From Roseibium sp. HPY-6 (GTDB taxonomy: Bacteria > Pseudomonadota > Alphaproteobacteria > Rhizobiales > Stappiaceae): a stretch of 64,000 bases of DNA. Shown here in pieces: positions 44,167-54,260 of this stretch (positions are counted from its first letter, which is position 1; each line of letters begins with the position of its first letter). A model generated the notes under the pieces. It was not told the DNA's origin, ran no database searches, and was given only the letters and a program-made list of their open reading frames with translations. The position numbers and the translations under genes were made by a program. The stretch spans positions 1,240,001 through 1,304,000 of the forward strand of contig NZ_JBEWCD010000002.1 of assembly GCF_040530035.1 (NCBI RefSeq), written 5' to 3'.

Positions 44167-45393
44167 ATGACGACCTGGGACAGCCTCTACGCACGACGTG
44201 CCACCCGCATGCGCGCTTCTGAAATCCGTGAACTTTTGAAGCTCCTCGACCGTCCGGATGTGATTTCGTTTGCCGGCGGCATTCCGGACCCTGCGCTCTT
44301 TCCGGCACACGCTTTCAAGGAAGCCTATGGCGAAATCCTGGGCGGGCCTGATGCGGAAAAGGCGCTTCAATACGGCATCAGCGAAGGCAGTCTGAGGCTG
44401 CGCCAATGGATTGTCAGGCACATGCAGGAACTCGGCGTCTCATGCGGCCCCGAGAACATTCTCATCACCTCCGGGTCCCAGCAGGGCCTCGACTACATCG
44501 GCAAGCTGTTTTTGTCGGAAGGCGACACGGCGCTGGTGCAATGGCCGACCTATCTTGGCGCGATCCAGGCTTTCAACGCCTATGAGCTGCACTTCGACCG
44601 GTTGGATCCGGGCACAAACCGGCCGGCGGATGACTATTCGTTGAGGGCGTCGCAAAAGGGCGGAGCCGTGAAATTTGCATATCTGTCGCCGGACTTTGCG
44701 AATCCGACGGGCCTTTCGCTCGGTCTGGACGAGCGCAGGCAAATCCTCTCGCTTGCAGAAGAACTCGCCTGCGCGGTCATAGAAGACGCTCCCTACGAGA
44801 GCCTGCGCTACGATGGCGAGCCGGTGCCCGCGGTCCTCGCGCTGGACTGTGAGAAAAGCGGAGGCATCGAAAACAGCCGGACGCTTTATTGCGGCAGCTT
44901 CTCCAAGTCGCTTTCGCCCGGACTGCGTCTTGGTTGGATCTGCGCAGCCTCCGAAGTCATTTCCAGGCTGGTTCTGATCAAACAGGCGAGCGACCTGAAC
45001 ACACCTGTTCTCAACCAGGAAGCAATGGCGCGTGTCGCCGAGCGAAAATTCGACAGCCATACGGCGCATACCAATAAGATCTACAGGGAGCGCCGCGATG
45101 CGATGCTTGCCGCCTTGGAGCGGCATATGCCGGCCGGAGTGCATTGGTCGAGACCGGAAGGTGGCATGTTCATCTGGGTCGAGCTACCGAAGGGAATGGA
45201 CGCTGCCGGATTGCTGGAACGGTCGGTTGATACCGTCAAGGTTGCATTTGTCCCGGGAGGCGCGTTTCATCCAGATGGGAGTGGTGCCAACACACTACGG
45301 TTGAGCTTTTCTTGCGCCAGCCCTGCTCGAATTGAAGAGGGAATTTCACGTCTTGGCGCGATGATTGCCGAAACTGTCACGTCGGGGCTGTAA
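44167..45393 (+). CDS. PLP-dependent aminotransferase (class I/II)
   Basis: A 408-residue fold-type I enzyme. The PLP lysine is in YCGSFSKSLSPGLRLGWI; substrate and cofactor motifs ITSGSQQGLDYIGKLF, YLSPDFANPTG and IEDAPYESLRYDG are present. It resembles 2-aminoadipate or aromatic aminotransferases of the LysN type; the actual substrate is undetermined. An AT-rich upstream region holds a GTCA-N7-TGAC inverted repeat at 44119-44133. Confidence 0.9.
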   Translation: MTTWDSLYARRATRMRASEIRELLKLLDRPDVISFAGGIPDPALFPAHAFKEAYGEILGGPDAEKALQYGISEGSLRLRQWIVRHMQELGVSCGPENILITSGSQQGLDYIGKLFLSEGDTALVQWPTYLGAIQAFNAYELHFDRLDPGTNRPADDYSLRASQKGGAVKFAYLSPDFANPTGLSLGLDERRQILSLAEELACAVIEDAPYESLRYDGEPVPAVLALDCEKSGGIENSRTLYCGSFSKSLSPGLRLGWICAASEVISRLVLIKQASDLNTPVLNQEAMARVAERKFDSHTAHTNKIYRERRDAMLAALERHMPAGVHWSRPEGGMFIWVELPKGMDAAGLLERSVDTVKVAFVPGGAFHPDGSGANTLRLSFSCASPARIEEGISRLGAMIAETVTSGL

Positions 45394-45428
45394 AGGATAC
45401 AAAAGAGCAACGAACCGATGTGCCGCAA

Positions 45429-46076
45429 ATGGATCTGACGCAGCAGCTTGACAATTACTGTGAACGTATCGGACCTGAATTCTGGTCGGAACCGTTGAAT
45501 GCCATAACCAACGCTGCCTTCCTGATCGCGGCCGCAGTCGCATTTCTGATTTGGCGCAGAAAGACACCTGACGATTGGGTGGGCCTTGCGTTGATCGTGA
45601 TTCTCGCCGCAATCGGTATCGGTTCCTTCCTCTTCCACACGTTTGCAACGGTGTGGGCGGTGCTCGCCGATGTCATTCCGATCGTCATCTTCATTCACGT
45701 TTATCTCTATGTCGCGCTCATTCGTTACCTTGAGCTTGCCTGGTGGGCCTCTCTCGGGATTGTCGTCGCCTTCCTCGTCGCAACGGTCCTGTTCGCGGAC
45801 ACGCTTTTCGCACCGCTTGTTGGTTCGTCGGCGGGATACGTACCCGCCCTTCTGGCGATTTTCGTGGTTGGTACTTTGTTTGCCCGCAAGGACAAGAAGC
45901 TCGGAGCTCAGGTCCTCCTGACAGGTCTTGTCTTCCTGGCATCGCTGACGTTCCGCACGCTGGACGAGCCGCTCTGTTCCCATATCGAGTTCGGAATTCA
46001 TTTCATGTGGCATATCCTGAACGCCGTTGTGCTGTTTTTGCTAATACGGGTTCTCATTTTCCAGCGCGCCGGGTAA
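45429..46076 (+). CDS. Ceramidase-like integral membrane protein (CREST superfamily)
   Basis: A 215-residue protein with about seven transmembrane helices. The N-terminal DNYCERIGPEFWSEPLNAITNAAF, GIGSFLFHTFATVWAVLADVIPI (with the H and D ligands), and HIEFGIHFMWHILNA (with two His) match the alkaline ceramidase metal-site layout. The enzyme would hydrolyse a ceramide-like amide in the membrane. An in-frame GTG at 45420 is an alternative start. Confidence 0.83.
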   Translation: MDLTQQLDNYCERIGPEFWSEPLNAITNAAFLIAAAVAFLIWRRKTPDDWVGLALIVILAAIGIGSFLFHTFATVWAVLADVIPIVIFIHVYLYVALIRYLELAWWASLGIVVAFLVATVLFADTLFAPLVGSSAGYVPALLAIFVVGTLFARKDKKLGAQVLLTGLVFLASLTFRTLDEPLCSHIEFGIHFMWHILNAVVLFLLIRVLIFQRAG

Positions 46077-46193
46077 ACCACACAGACACTTCAGGAATTT
46101 GCAATTCGGATCGCGAAGCGTCACGCTTCCCAATCACAAGCCAAAGACAAATACAAATACCGAGCGGAACAGGTCAGGGAGCCAGAAAACGTC

Positions 46194-48488
46194 ATGAGCG
46201 ACAGCAACAAGACTGAACACGATCTGACCGAAGCAGCCCTCTTCTATCACGAGCATCCCAAGCCCGGGAAACTTGAGATCCAGCCGACGAAACCGCTCGG
46301 CAACCAGCGCGACCTCGCGCTGGCCTATTCTCCGGGCGTCGCCGCGCCCTGCCTTGAAATCGCCGAAGATCCCGCAAAGGCGGCGCACTACACGTCCCGC
46401 GCCAACCTTGTCGCGGTGATTTCAAATGGTACGGCCGTGCTCGGCCTCGGCAATATCGGACCTCTCGCCTCAAAGCCGGTCATGGAAGGCAAGGCGGTCC
46501 TGTTCAAGAAGTTTGCCGGGATCGACGTTTTTGACATCGAGGTGGACGAAACCGATGTCGACAAGTTTGTTGACGCCGTTTCGGTGCTGGAGCCCACTTT
46601 CGGCGGCATTAATCTGGAAGACATAAAAGCGCCCGAGTGCTTCATGGTCGAAGCGCGTTTGCGGGAAAAGATGAACATCCCGGTGTTCCATGACGATCAG
46701 CATGGAACCGCCATCATCGTCGGCGCTGCAGTCCGTAACGGTCTTCACCTTGCGGGTAAGAAGATTGAAGACGCCAAGATCGTCGCGTCCGGCGCAGGCG
46801 CGGCGGCACTCGCGTGCCTGAACATGCTGGTGTCGCTCGGCGCTAAGCGCGAAAACATCTGGATCACCGACATCGAAGGCGTCGTTTATGAAGGCCGCGA
46901 AAAGCTCATGGACGAGTGGAAGTCGGTATTTGCACAGCCAACCGACAAGCGCACCCTGGACGATATCATCGAGGGTGCTGATGTTTTTCTCGGTCTGTCT
47001 GTCGGCGGCGTGCTCAAGCCGCATATGGTCGAGAAAATGGGCAAGGGGCCGCTCATTCTCGCGCTTGCCAATCCGAATCCGGAAATCATGCCGGAGGACG
47101 CATTGTCCGTACGCGATGATGTTGTCATGTGCACGGGCAGGTCAGACTACCCGAACCAGGTGAACAACGTTCTCTGTTTTCCGTTCATTTTCCGCGGTGC
47201 GCTCGATGTCGGCGCAACAACGATCAACGAGGAAATGAAACGGGCAGCTGTTGAGGCGATCGCAGGACTGGCGCAGGAAGAACCTTCCGATGTTGTGGCG
47301 CGTGCGTACGGTGGCAAGACGGAAACCTTCGGGCCCAATTACCTGATCCCGTCCCCGTTTGACCAAAGGCTGATCCTGCGCATTGCGCCTGCTGTTGCCA
47401 AGGCGGCGATGGAGTCCGGCGTCGCGACCCGTCCGATTACGGACTTCGATGCCTATTACGACAGGCTGAACCGTTTCGTCTTCCGGTCGGGCCTGATCAT
47501 GAAGCCGATCATTCAGAACGCTTCGAAAGATCCGAAAAAGATCATTTATGCCGAAGGGGAAGACGAACGTGTGCTGCGCGCCGCGCAGGTGCTGATCGAA
47601 GACCATATTGCAAAACCCATCCTGGTCGGACGGCCCGATGTCCTCAAGCAGCGCTGTGAACGCTTTGGCCTCAAGATCCGTCCCGATGTCGATTTTGAAT
47701 ACGTCAACCCGCAGGAAGATCCGCGGTACCGCGACTATGTAGATGAGTATTTCGAATGCGTCGGACGCCTCGGCATGCCACCCAATGCCGCCCGCACGGT
47801 TGTGCGCACCAACGCAACAGTCATCTCGGCCCTCGCGGTCCGGCGCGGTGATGCAGACGCCGTCATATGCGGTTTGGAAGGGCGCTTCATTCGCCATCTT
47901 CGCGACATCAAGCAAGTCATCGGCGTTTGTGAAACGGCCAAGGACCTGTCGGCAATGTCGCTGCTGATCAACAGCCAGGGTGCGCTGTTCATGTCGGATA
48001 CGTTCGTCACCGAGAACCCTACCGCTGTCGAGATTTCGGAAATGGCGGTTCTAGCAGCTGAAGAAATCCGGCGCTTTGGCATCGAGCCGAAGATCGCCCT
48101 GCTGTCCATGTCCAATTTCGGCTCAAGGGATACGGCTTCCTCGCGCAAGATGCGTGAAGCGCTTGAACTGATCTGGGAACGCCATCCCGAGCTCGAAGCC
48201 GACGGCGAGATGCACGGCGATTCCGCTCTCAGCGAGGCTTTGCGCGAGAGTGTCATGCCGGGCAGCAAATTGAAGGGGGAGGCCAATCTGCTGCTTTTCC
48301 CGAACCTTGATTCCGCCAATATCGCGCACAACCTTCTGAAGGTCGCGACACAAGCGCTTCACGTCGGTCCAATTCTGCTCGGCGCTGCGAAGACGGCGCA
48401 CATTCTGACACCGTCGGTGACCTCGCGCGGGGTCGTCAACATGTCGGCGCTCGCTTGCGTGGAAGCCCAGACACGGCTGGCCGACTGA
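46194..48488 (+). CDS. NADP-dependent malic enzyme (fused to phosphotransacetylase-like domain)
   Basis: A 764-residue MaeB-type enzyme turning malate into pyruvate and CO2. The malic domain covers residues 1-430: [13 protein letters not shown], the Tyr/Lys region [38 protein letters not shown], and the NADP fold [21 protein letters not shown] phosphotransacetylase-like domain follows ([23 protein letters not shown] onward), thought to be regulatory. The pairing is normal in alphaproteobacteria. Confidence 0.96.
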   Translation: MSDSNKTEHDLTEAALFYHEHPKPGKLEIQPTKPLGNQRDLALAYSPGVAAPCLEIAEDPAKAAHYTSRANLVAVISNGTAVLGLGNIGPLASKPVMEGKAVLFKKFAGIDVFDIEVDETDVDKFVDAVSVLEPTFGGINLEDIKAPECFMVEARLREKMNIPVFHDDQHGTAIIVGAAVRNGLHLAGKKIEDAKIVASGAGAAALACLNMLVSLGAKRENIWITDIEGVVYEGREKLMDEWKSVFAQPTDKRTLDDIIEGADVFLGLSVGGVLKPHMVEKMGKGPLILALANPNPEIMPEDALSVRDDVVMCTGRSDYPNQVNNVLCFPFIFRGALDVGATTINEEMKRAAVEAIAGLAQEEPSDVVARAYGGKTETFGPNYLIPSPFDQRLILRIAPAVAKAAMESGVATRPITDFDAYYDRLNRFVFRSGLIMKPIIQNASKDPKKIIYAEGEDERVLRAAQVLIEDHIAKPILVGRPDVLKQRCERFGLKIRPDVDFEYVNPQEDPRYRDYVDEYFECVGRLGMPPNAARTVVRTNATVISALAVRRGDADAVICGLEGRFIRHLRDIKQVIGVCETAKDLSAMSLLINSQGALFMSDTFVTENPTAVEISEMAVLAAEEIRRFGIEPKIALLSMSNFGSRDTASSRKMREALELIWERHPELEADGEMHGDSALSEALRESVMPGSKLKGEANLLLFPNLDSANIAHNLLKVATQALHVGPILLGAAKTAHILTPSVTSRGVVNMSALACVEAQTRLAD

Positions 48489-48581
48489 TCTGCTGTTCTG
48501 CGCTACAGCATTGTCGATCAAAAAACTCCAGGACGCGGACCGGGATACCGGTTCGCGGGTACAGATATCCCGCAAACCCGG

Positions 48582-48899
48582 ATGGTGAACGTGAAAACGC
48601 CTGTGGACTGCCTCACCAAAGAAGACGTTCGTGATGAAATCGATCGGCTCGACGAAAAACTCGTTCGGCTGTTCGCGGAGCGACAAGGCTTCGTGCGGCG
48701 AATGTCGGAGCTCAAACAGCATCCCGATGAAGCTTTCGATGCGGAACGCATCGAAAAGATGATTGCCGTTATCAGGAAGCGGGCCGAGGAACTTGGTCTT
48801 GAAGCCGATCAGGTGGATCTCGTCTGGCGCACGCTGATCGACTGGAACATAGCCTTCGAGCAGCGCGTGATTGCGCACCGCCTCGAAAAGAGCGCTTGA
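48582..48899 (+). CDS. Chorismate mutase (AroQ type)
   Basis: A 105-residue all-helical chorismate mutase: LTKEDVRDEIDRLDEKLVRLFAERQGFVRRMSELK carries the N-terminal helix with conserved Arg and Lys, and the final helix has VDLVWRTLIDWNIAFEQRV. It makes prephenate for phenylalanine and tyrosine synthesis. It stands alone after malic enzyme; no strong ribosome site. Confidence 0.9.
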   Translation: MVNVKTPVDCLTKEDVRDEIDRLDEKLVRLFAERQGFVRRMSELKQHPDEAFDAERIEKMIAVIRKRAEELGLEADQVDLVWRTLIDWNIAFEQRVIAHRLEKSA

Positions 48900-49003
48900 G
48901 TGCCAAACCTAACGCCATATTGATGATTTTTAATGGTACCGCGTCTGTTCGTGGTCGCGAGAGTTCCTAATTAAGGTCAAAACCTTTTGCTCTGGAGCCC
49001 ATC

Positions 49004-50125
49004 ATGAATGCCCGCCGTTTTTTCGCAATCTCCACTGCAGCCCTCAGCATTCTGGCCGCTCCGGCCGCGTTGGCACCTGCAGCCGCGCAAAACTCTGTAA
49101 ACCTGGAAACGGTGACTGACGGCTTGTCTTATCCCTGGGGTGTCGCTTTTCTGCCGAACGGGGGCTACCTGGTAACCGAGCGCGACGGGCTGCTGAAATT
49201 CGTATCTGGCGATGGCGAGCAGAGTGTCGTTCCGGGAACGCCGGAAGTCTTTGCACAAGGTCAGGGCGGCATGCTCGACATCGCGCTGAGCCCGAACTTT
49301 GCATCCGACCAGACTGTTTTCCTGACATTCTCGCAAGGCTCTCCTGAAGGAGCCGGTACATCACTCTTCCGCGCGAAACTGTCGCCCGAAGGGGGCGGCT
49401 ATAGGCTGGAAGACGGAGAAACGATCTTCCGGGCCAACAACAGGGGATACGGTGGCCGCCACTTCGGCTCTCGGCTTGCCTTTGCACCCGACGGAAACCT
49501 CTTCATGACATTGGGCGACAGAGGCGATGGTCCGCGTTCTCAGGACACACTGGATCATACAGGCTCCGTCCTTCGCTTGACGGCCGACGGTGAACCTGTC
49601 GCCGGCAATCCGTTCGAGGGAAGCGCGGAGCATAAACCCGAGATATGGTCTATCGGACACAGGAACCCGCAAAGCGCTGCGATCAATCCTTCAAACGGCG
49701 TCCTTTGGACTGTCGAGCATGGTGCACGTGGTGGCGATGAGATCAATATTCCGGAGGCAGGCAAGAACTACGGCTGGCCGGTGATATCGTATGGAAAGCA
49801 CTATACCGGCGGCAAGATCGGTGAGGGGACAGCCAAGGACGGCATGGAACAGCCCATTCACTATTGGGACCCTTCGATCGCACCCTCCGGAATGGCTTTC
49901 GTCAACAGCGACCTCTATCCTGACTGGCAGGGTGACCTTCTGGTCGGTGCGCTGCGTGGCCGGCATCTTTCGAAACTCGAACTGGACGGCGACAAGGTTG
50001 TCTCCGAACAACAATTGCTGTCAGAGCTTGGGGAAAGGATCCGCGACGTGCGTCAGGCTCCGGACGGATACCTCTATGTCCTCACCGACAGCGATGACGG
50101 CCGTCTGATCAGGCTCGTGCCCTGA
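49004..50125 (+). CDS. PQQ-dependent soluble-type aldose sugar dehydrogenase
   Basis: A 373-residue secreted beta-propeller. Signal peptide residues 1-28 (ending PAAA/QNS); then SYPWGVAFLPNGGYLVTER, GQGGMLDIALSPNF, GGRHFGSRLAFAPDGNLFMTLGDRG, IGHRNPQSAAINP with the PQQ/catalytic His, EHGARGGDEIN with the calcium-type site, and GNDGRLI-like ending DSDDGRLIRL. It would oxidise sugars in the periplasm with PQQ. Confidence 0.92.
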   Translation: MNARRFFAISTAALSILAAPAALAPAAAQNSVNLETVTDGLSYPWGVAFLPNGGYLVTERDGLLKFVSGDGEQSVVPGTPEVFAQGQGGMLDIALSPNFASDQTVFLTFSQGSPEGAGTSLFRAKLSPEGGGYRLEDGETIFRANNRGYGGRHFGSRLAFAPDGNLFMTLGDRGDGPRSQDTLDHTGSVLRLTADGEPVAGNPFEGSAEHKPEIWSIGHRNPQSAAINPSNGVLWTVEHGARGGDEINIPEAGKNYGWPVISYGKHYTGGKIGEGTAKDGMEQPIHYWDPSIAPSGMAFVNSDLYPDWQGDLLVGALRGRHLSKLELDGDKVVSEQQLLSELGERIRDVRQAPDGYLYVLTDSDDGRLIRLVP

Positions 50126-50451
50126 TCAAAGGCGAGAGGCCAAGCGCGACGCGAGTCAGGCGCGTGGCTTGACATTTTGCATCGGGAAGCAGATATACCG
50201 CACTGCAATTGCTGCCGCGTGAGCAGAGACAACGCGCCGAGTTCCCCGCCCAGGGGCACGACATCTTTGGCCTGGACTTTCCCAGTTGCACAGATCATGA
50301 GCCTGATACGAGGCTCAACCAGTTCCCATGTCACGCGAGGGTCTGGCGGCATAGAGACGGAACGATACGGGTCCGGCTGCCGCGCACCGACACCAATCCG
50401 CAAGCTTAAGACTTGCGGTGACAGGAGCGCTTTGGCGCTCGAAGCAAGGAA
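50126..50451. other. Intergenic spacer with an unclear short frame
   Basis: No confident gene. A plus-strand frame from about 50209 to 50409 has GC-rich third positions and includes HARVWRHRDGTIRVRLPRTD, while the opposite strand is open too; neither has a ribosome site or known family. The last part is likely the leader of the helicase gene. Confidence 0.35.
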
Positions 50452-51759
50452 ATGATATTGACCGATTTTCACAACCTGGGACTTTCCGATGGCCTGTTGA
50501 AGGCAATTTCGGAAAACGGCTACGCTTCTCCCACGCCGATCCAGGAAAAAGCTATTCCCCTCATTCTTGAAGGGCGCGACCTCATGGGGCTCGCGCAAAC
50601 GGGCACCGGCAAAACCGCAGCCTTCGGACTGCCGCTGATTGACCGCCTGCTGGCCGACAATGAAGCTGCACGGCCTAAGGGAACCCGGGCCCTGATACTG
50701 GCCCCGACCCGGGAACTTGTGAACCAGATCGCAAAAAACCTGATTGCCTATCTGAAAGCGACGCCCTTGCGCGTTTCATCCGTTGTTGGCGGCGTGTCGA
50801 TTAACGGGCAGATCAAGCGGCTTTCAAAAGGAACCGATATTCTGGTAGCTACACCTGGCCGCCTGCTTGACCTGGTCGACCGCAAGGCAGTCGATCTTGG
50901 AACGGCGTCTTATCTGGTTCTGGACGAGGCCGACCAGATGCTGGATCTCGGCTTCATTCATGCACTGCGCAGGATCGCCGGGCTGGTCCGGGACGACCGG
51001 CAAACGCTTCTGTTTTCAGCAACGATGCCGAAACAGATCGCGGACCTGGCCCGCACTTATCTGCACGATCCTGTGCGGGTTGAAGTCGTCCCCGCTGGTC
51101 GTACTGCGGACAAGGTCACGCAGTCGGTGCATTTCATGGATCAAAAATCCAAGACCGATTTTCTTCTCCACCAATTGCAATCCAACCCAGACGGATTGTC
51201 GCTGGTATTCTGCCGGACCAAGCATGGTGCGGAGCGGTTGATGCGCAAGCTTTCACAAGGCGGCATAGCAGCGGGCTCCATTCATGGAAACAAGAGCCAG
51301 AACCAGCGTGACAGAGCCATTCGTGACCTGAAGGATGGCAAGATCAACGTTCTTGTTGCAACTGATGTTGCAGCGCGTGGTATCGACATTCCTGGCGTGA
51401 GTCATGTCTTCAATTTCGAGTTGCCGGAAGTCGCCGAAGCTTATGTGCATCGCATCGGCAGAACCGCGCGTGCGGGAGCCGACGGTGAGGCGGTCGCACT
51501 GTGCGCTCCTGAGGAAATAGGGCTGTTTCGCCAGATCGAGAAACTGATCGGGATCGACATTCCGGTTGCCGGAGGTGAGGTTCCTCCGCTCTCCGCTGCT
51601 GCCAGCCGTGGAAAGCGCGGTGGTCAGAACAGGGGCGGCCATGCCAAACAGCCGTCCAAGAAACCCGCACACAAACGGTCTTCAAAAGGGCACAACGACA
51701 ATGCCGCTTCAAGGCCTTCGAAGCGTCGTAGACCCAACAACCGCAAGAATGCGGCCTGA
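50452..51759 (+). CDS. DEAD-box ATP-dependent RNA helicase (RhlE-like)
   Basis: A 435-residue RNA helicase. Q motif ENGYASPTPIQEKAIP, Walker A AQTGTGKTAAF, PTRELVNQI, VLDEADQMLDLGF (DEAD), SATMP, and helicase-C ATDVAARGIDIPGV and HRIGRTARAG are in order. A basic Arg/Lys/Gly-rich tail (GKRGGQNRGG and on) aids RNA binding. ATG 50452 lies only one base after AAGGA, so a TTG at 50458 with better spacing may be the true start. The role is likely in ribosome assembly or cold response. Confidence 0.94.
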   Translation: MILTDFHNLGLSDGLLKAISENGYASPTPIQEKAIPLILEGRDLMGLAQTGTGKTAAFGLPLIDRLLADNEAARPKGTRALILAPTRELVNQIAKNLIAYLKATPLRVSSVVGGVSINGQIKRLSKGTDILVATPGRLLDLVDRKAVDLGTASYLVLDEADQMLDLGFIHALRRIAGLVRDDRQTLLFSATMPKQIADLARTYLHDPVRVEVVPAGRTADKVTQSVHFMDQKSKTDFLLHQLQSNPDGLSLVFCRTKHGAERLMRKLSQGGIAAGSIHGNKSQNQRDRAIRDLKDGKINVLVATDVAARGIDIPGVSHVFNFELPEVAEAYVHRIGRTARAGADGEAVALCAPEEIGLFRQIEKLIGIDIPVAGGEVPPLSAAASRGKRGGQNRGGHAKQPSKKPAHKRSSKGHNDNAASRPSKRRRPNNRKNAA

Positions 51760-51786
51760 CCGGTCACAGATTTGTTCAGAAAAACC

Positions 51787-51821
51787 AAAAAAATTGCACC
51801 GGGAAGTGGCCTTCCCGGTGC
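51787..51821 (-). terminator. Intrinsic terminator, minus strand
   Basis: On the minus strand an 11-bp stem, GCACCGGGAAG with CTTCCCGGTGC, is followed by AATTTTTTT. It fits a transcript coming from the right, such as the 6S RNA candidate. In the plus direction it has no T-run, though it lies just after the helicase gene. Confidence 0.8.
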
Positions 51822-51883
51822 CAAACCTTGTGGTCGATGGGGTCAGGGGAGCAAGCGCTACCCTGAATGTACTTTTGGAAGCC

Positions 51884-52022
51884 CTTCAAACCCGAACCGG
51901 TGCCGCCGCAGCCCGGACGGGAAGCTGCTGCCTCCTGCCCACAAGGTATCTGACCGTTTCTAGCGACCAGATCTATATTATTCTGGGGAAGTCGCGGAAA
52001 CCCGCGAACACTGTCAAGGAAA
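51884..52022 (-). ncRNA. ssrS: Probable 6S RNA
   Basis: The minus strand near 52020 reads CCTTGACAGTGTTCGCGGG, and near 51900 reads GGGCTGCGGCGGCACCGG. These resemble the two ends of the 6S RNA core (TGTTCGC at the 5' side; CTGCGGCGGCA at the 3' side), and CCTTGACAGTG can pair imperfectly with CACCGGTTCGGG to close the molecule, leaving a large internal bubble. Size (about 140 nt) and a downstream terminator at 51787-51821 fit. The ends are estimated. 6S RNA binds the housekeeping RNA polymerase and tempers transcription in stationary phase. Confidence 0.62.
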
Positions 52023-52039
52023 CCGCCAAAACATGGCGG

Positions 52040-52676
52040 AAATCAATCAACTAAGCCCCGTTGACAGTAAAACTAGATTAACTAAATCGAGTCTGCAATT
52101 ACAACTGAACTTTAGAAAAAATGCATGTGGAAATCCGAAAAGTGTAATATTTTCATATTGTTAAGCGAGTTCTGAGTTCTCAGGTGCCAATTTCCCGCGT
52201 AACCATTGATTGAATCAAATTTGCTGAAGCAGTGAGAAGTGCTTTAGTTTCAAAGGATTGTAAAAAACATTCCCTTTATCTATTGTTGTATAGAAAATTC
52301 TTATGGGCGTTTATTTTCAATCTGATTTCAATAAGCAGTTGAAAGGTCTAGAAAATCGATCAGGGATTTTCCGATGTGATTTTTGACAATTTACTGCTTC
52401 CGGATTGTCGTATTGCAGCGCCTTTATTATCCGTCCGTTCAATTTCAAATCCGATTGCTTATGGGTTCCTCGGTGCGCCTTCATCGGTAGAGACGGTTTT
52501 AAAGCCGGATAACCAAGACCCGAATTGCGGGTTCGATAGGGAAGCCCAGCCCCAGCAGCATCCCGTTTCACGCGTTTAACTGCTTCAGATCGGAAATACG
52601 GTCTTCCCGCGCCATCATCTTTTATGGACGTGACCTCTCGCGCTTCAGTATCATCCGTTGCCTGAGGAGATCGGTG
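52040..52676. other. AT-rich intergenic region, no gene seen
   Basis: From about 52060 to 52430 base composition is clearly lower in GC than the neighbours, with poly-A/T stretches and many stops in all frames. No motif, RNA or frame could be supported. It includes the region upstream of the 6S candidate and, at its right end, the GAGGAG ribosome site of the serine hydrolase. Confidence 0.4.
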
Positions 52677-53798
52677 ATGGTCACGCGGCGTGTCCTTTTG
52701 TCCAGCCTGTTGGCTGCCGTTTTTCCGCCGGCGGCGGCAGATGCGCGCGGCATGGATGCCGCGCCTTCCGCACGTGCAGATGGCTGGCCCGTTGCAGAAC
52801 CCGCCAGTGCCAGGCTCGATCCGCAAGCGCTCTCAGAACTCATCGAAATGATCGATGCGGGCGTGAGTGCGCGGAATATCCACGCAGTGCTTGTGGAACA
52901 TAAGGGGCGATTGGTTTTCGAACATTACTGGCCGGGCGAAGATGGTGAGTACGGCTACGTCGAGCATGGACCCGAAACACTGCACGATATTCGGTCGGTC
53001 ACAAAAAGCGTGACATCGCTCCTTTTGGGAGTTGCGCTTGACGGTTCGGCGGAAAGCACTCTCTCCCGCCCGATCGGGAGTTTCTTCCCCGAAGCGCGCA
53101 ACCTGGCGGGAGAGCTGAAAGCGGTGACTTTGCACCATGTTCTTACGATGACGGCCGGCTTCGCGTGGAATGAAACGATCGTTCCCTACAATAGTCAAAA
53201 CGATTTTATCCGGCTTCTGACGGGTGATGATCCTATTGCTTTTACATTGGCCAAAGAGTTTCTTGATGCGCCTGGTCGCCGCTGGCTCTACAACAGCGGC
53301 TTGAGCGAACTTGTCGGCGGCGTGATCGAAAAGCTGACGGGAATGGCGCTGACTGATTACGCCAATAGGGTTCTCTTCGAGCCGCTCCAGATCTCCGACT
53401 ATGAGTGGTGGCGTCCAACAGCTTGGCCGTCGGATCATTTCCCAAGCGCTTCGGCAGGACTGCGCCTGCGGGCCAGGGATCTGGCCAAGGTCGGCTCGCT
53501 CATGTTGCATTCCGGTAGGTGGCGTGGCCGGCAACTGGTGCCGGAAGACTGGATTGAGATATCTACCGCCCGACACGTTGCCAATTCGTGGGAACGATAT
53601 GGTTATGGTTATTTCTGGTTCCCCGGGGTGCTTTACACCGGGCACAAGGTGATCATGGCCTCCGGGTGGGGCGATCAGCGGCTCTATGTCGTGCCCGACG
53701 CAGGATTGGTAATCACGATCTTCGCCGGAAACTATGAAAGCGGGGGCGGCGTGGCCGGAGAACGGATCGCGGGCCGGATCGTTCGCGCGCTGCGTTGA
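52677..53798 (+). CDS. Serine hydrolase, class C beta-lactamase family
   Basis: A 373-residue exported protein. Signal peptide about residues 1-24 (MVTRRVLLSSLLAAVFPPAAA). SxxK is SVTKS in HDIRSVTKSVTSLLLG, YxN is YNSG in RRWLYNSGLSELVGG, and the third box lies near GHKVIMASGWGDQRL. The family covers beta-lactamases, esterases and peptidases; the reaction is unknown. The ATG at 52677 has GAGGAG upstream. Confidence 0.9.
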   Translation: MVTRRVLLSSLLAAVFPPAAADARGMDAAPSARADGWPVAEPASARLDPQALSELIEMIDAGVSARNIHAVLVEHKGRLVFEHYWPGEDGEYGYVEHGPETLHDIRSVTKSVTSLLLGVALDGSAESTLSRPIGSFFPEARNLAGELKAVTLHHVLTMTAGFAWNETIVPYNSQNDFIRLLTGDDPIAFTLAKEFLDAPGRRWLYNSGLSELVGGVIEKLTGMALTDYANRVLFEPLQISDYEWWRPTAWPSDHFPSASAGLRLRARDLAKVGSLMLHSGRWRGRQLVPEDWIEISTARHVANSWERYGYGYFWFPGVLYTGHKVIMASGWGDQRLYVVPDAGLVITIFAGNYESGGGVAGERIAGRIVRALR

Positions 53799-54092
53799 TT
53801 AGCGCTGCGGTGTTGCAGCACCTGTTGTCTGCGATGAATTGCTGGATGATCCTACATGAATTGACCGCGCAGAAATGAGGTTCAGTTAGAAAATTGACCA
53901 ATTGGTATAAAAATATCTACTAAGGTCATAGGTTGTGGTTATTTGCTGGATTTTGTAGTTGACGTTTCCGTAAGGTGACTATATGTCGGCACTCGCTGAT
54001 GCTTTAGTTAATCAAATTTAATAATGCCTTGGCGCAAAACCGGACAGAGATCCGGATCAGGTGCACGTTGGCTCCATCGGAACCTTCGCTCC
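53799..54092. other. Intergenic region ahead of the RNA locus
   Basis: No gene was supported. A possible promoter, TTGACG (53959-53964) with TATGTC 17 bases on, reads rightward. A short frame begins ATG at 54023 (28 codons, basic peptide) but has no ribosome site. Confidence 0.35.
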
Positions 54093-54119
54093 AAAAAAAT
54101 CGCCGTTTAACAAAACGGC
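54093..54119 (-). terminator. Intrinsic terminator, minus strand
   Basis: On the minus strand GCCGTTT (54113-54119) pairs with AAACGGC (54102-54108) around a four-base loop, followed by GATTTTTTT. It ends a minus-strand transcript arriving from 54120 or beyond. Confidence 0.82.
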
Positions 54120-54125
54120 CCAGGC

Positions 54126-54255
54126 CTTGTGGCGCGGGCGATCGCGCAACAGATGGACGTCTGGTACGTCCGGCCTTCCAGCTATGCGTAATTGACAACC
54201 GCAACAAACCGGTACCCCCACTTTAACCGGTTTGATACAACCCATCGGCCACAAG
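54126..54255. ncRNA. Candidate structured RNA, family not recognised
   Basis: An 8-base closing stem, CTTGTGGC (54126-54133) with GCCACAAG (54248-54255), encloses two perfect hairpins: GGACGT/ACGTCC (54155-54171) and CAAACCGGT/ACCGGTTTG (54205-54234). Strong terminators stand immediately outside on both sides: minus-strand at 54093-54119 and plus-strand at 54261-54295. The fold works on either strand, so the strand is unresolved. It matches no RNA family I know (not SRP, tmRNA or RNase P). Confidence 0.5.
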
Positions 54256-54260
54256 ACGGC

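Noticed and set aside
50074..50598. Minus-strand frame opposite the start of the DEAD-box helicase and the spacer before it
   Set aside because: It overlaps a clear helicase N-terminus, lacks a ribosome site, and its peptide matches nothing known; the plus strand is equally open.
54023..54109. Short basic frame (28 codons) in the spacer before the RNA locus
   Set aside because: It has no ribosome site, no family, and its end overlaps the minus-strand terminator.
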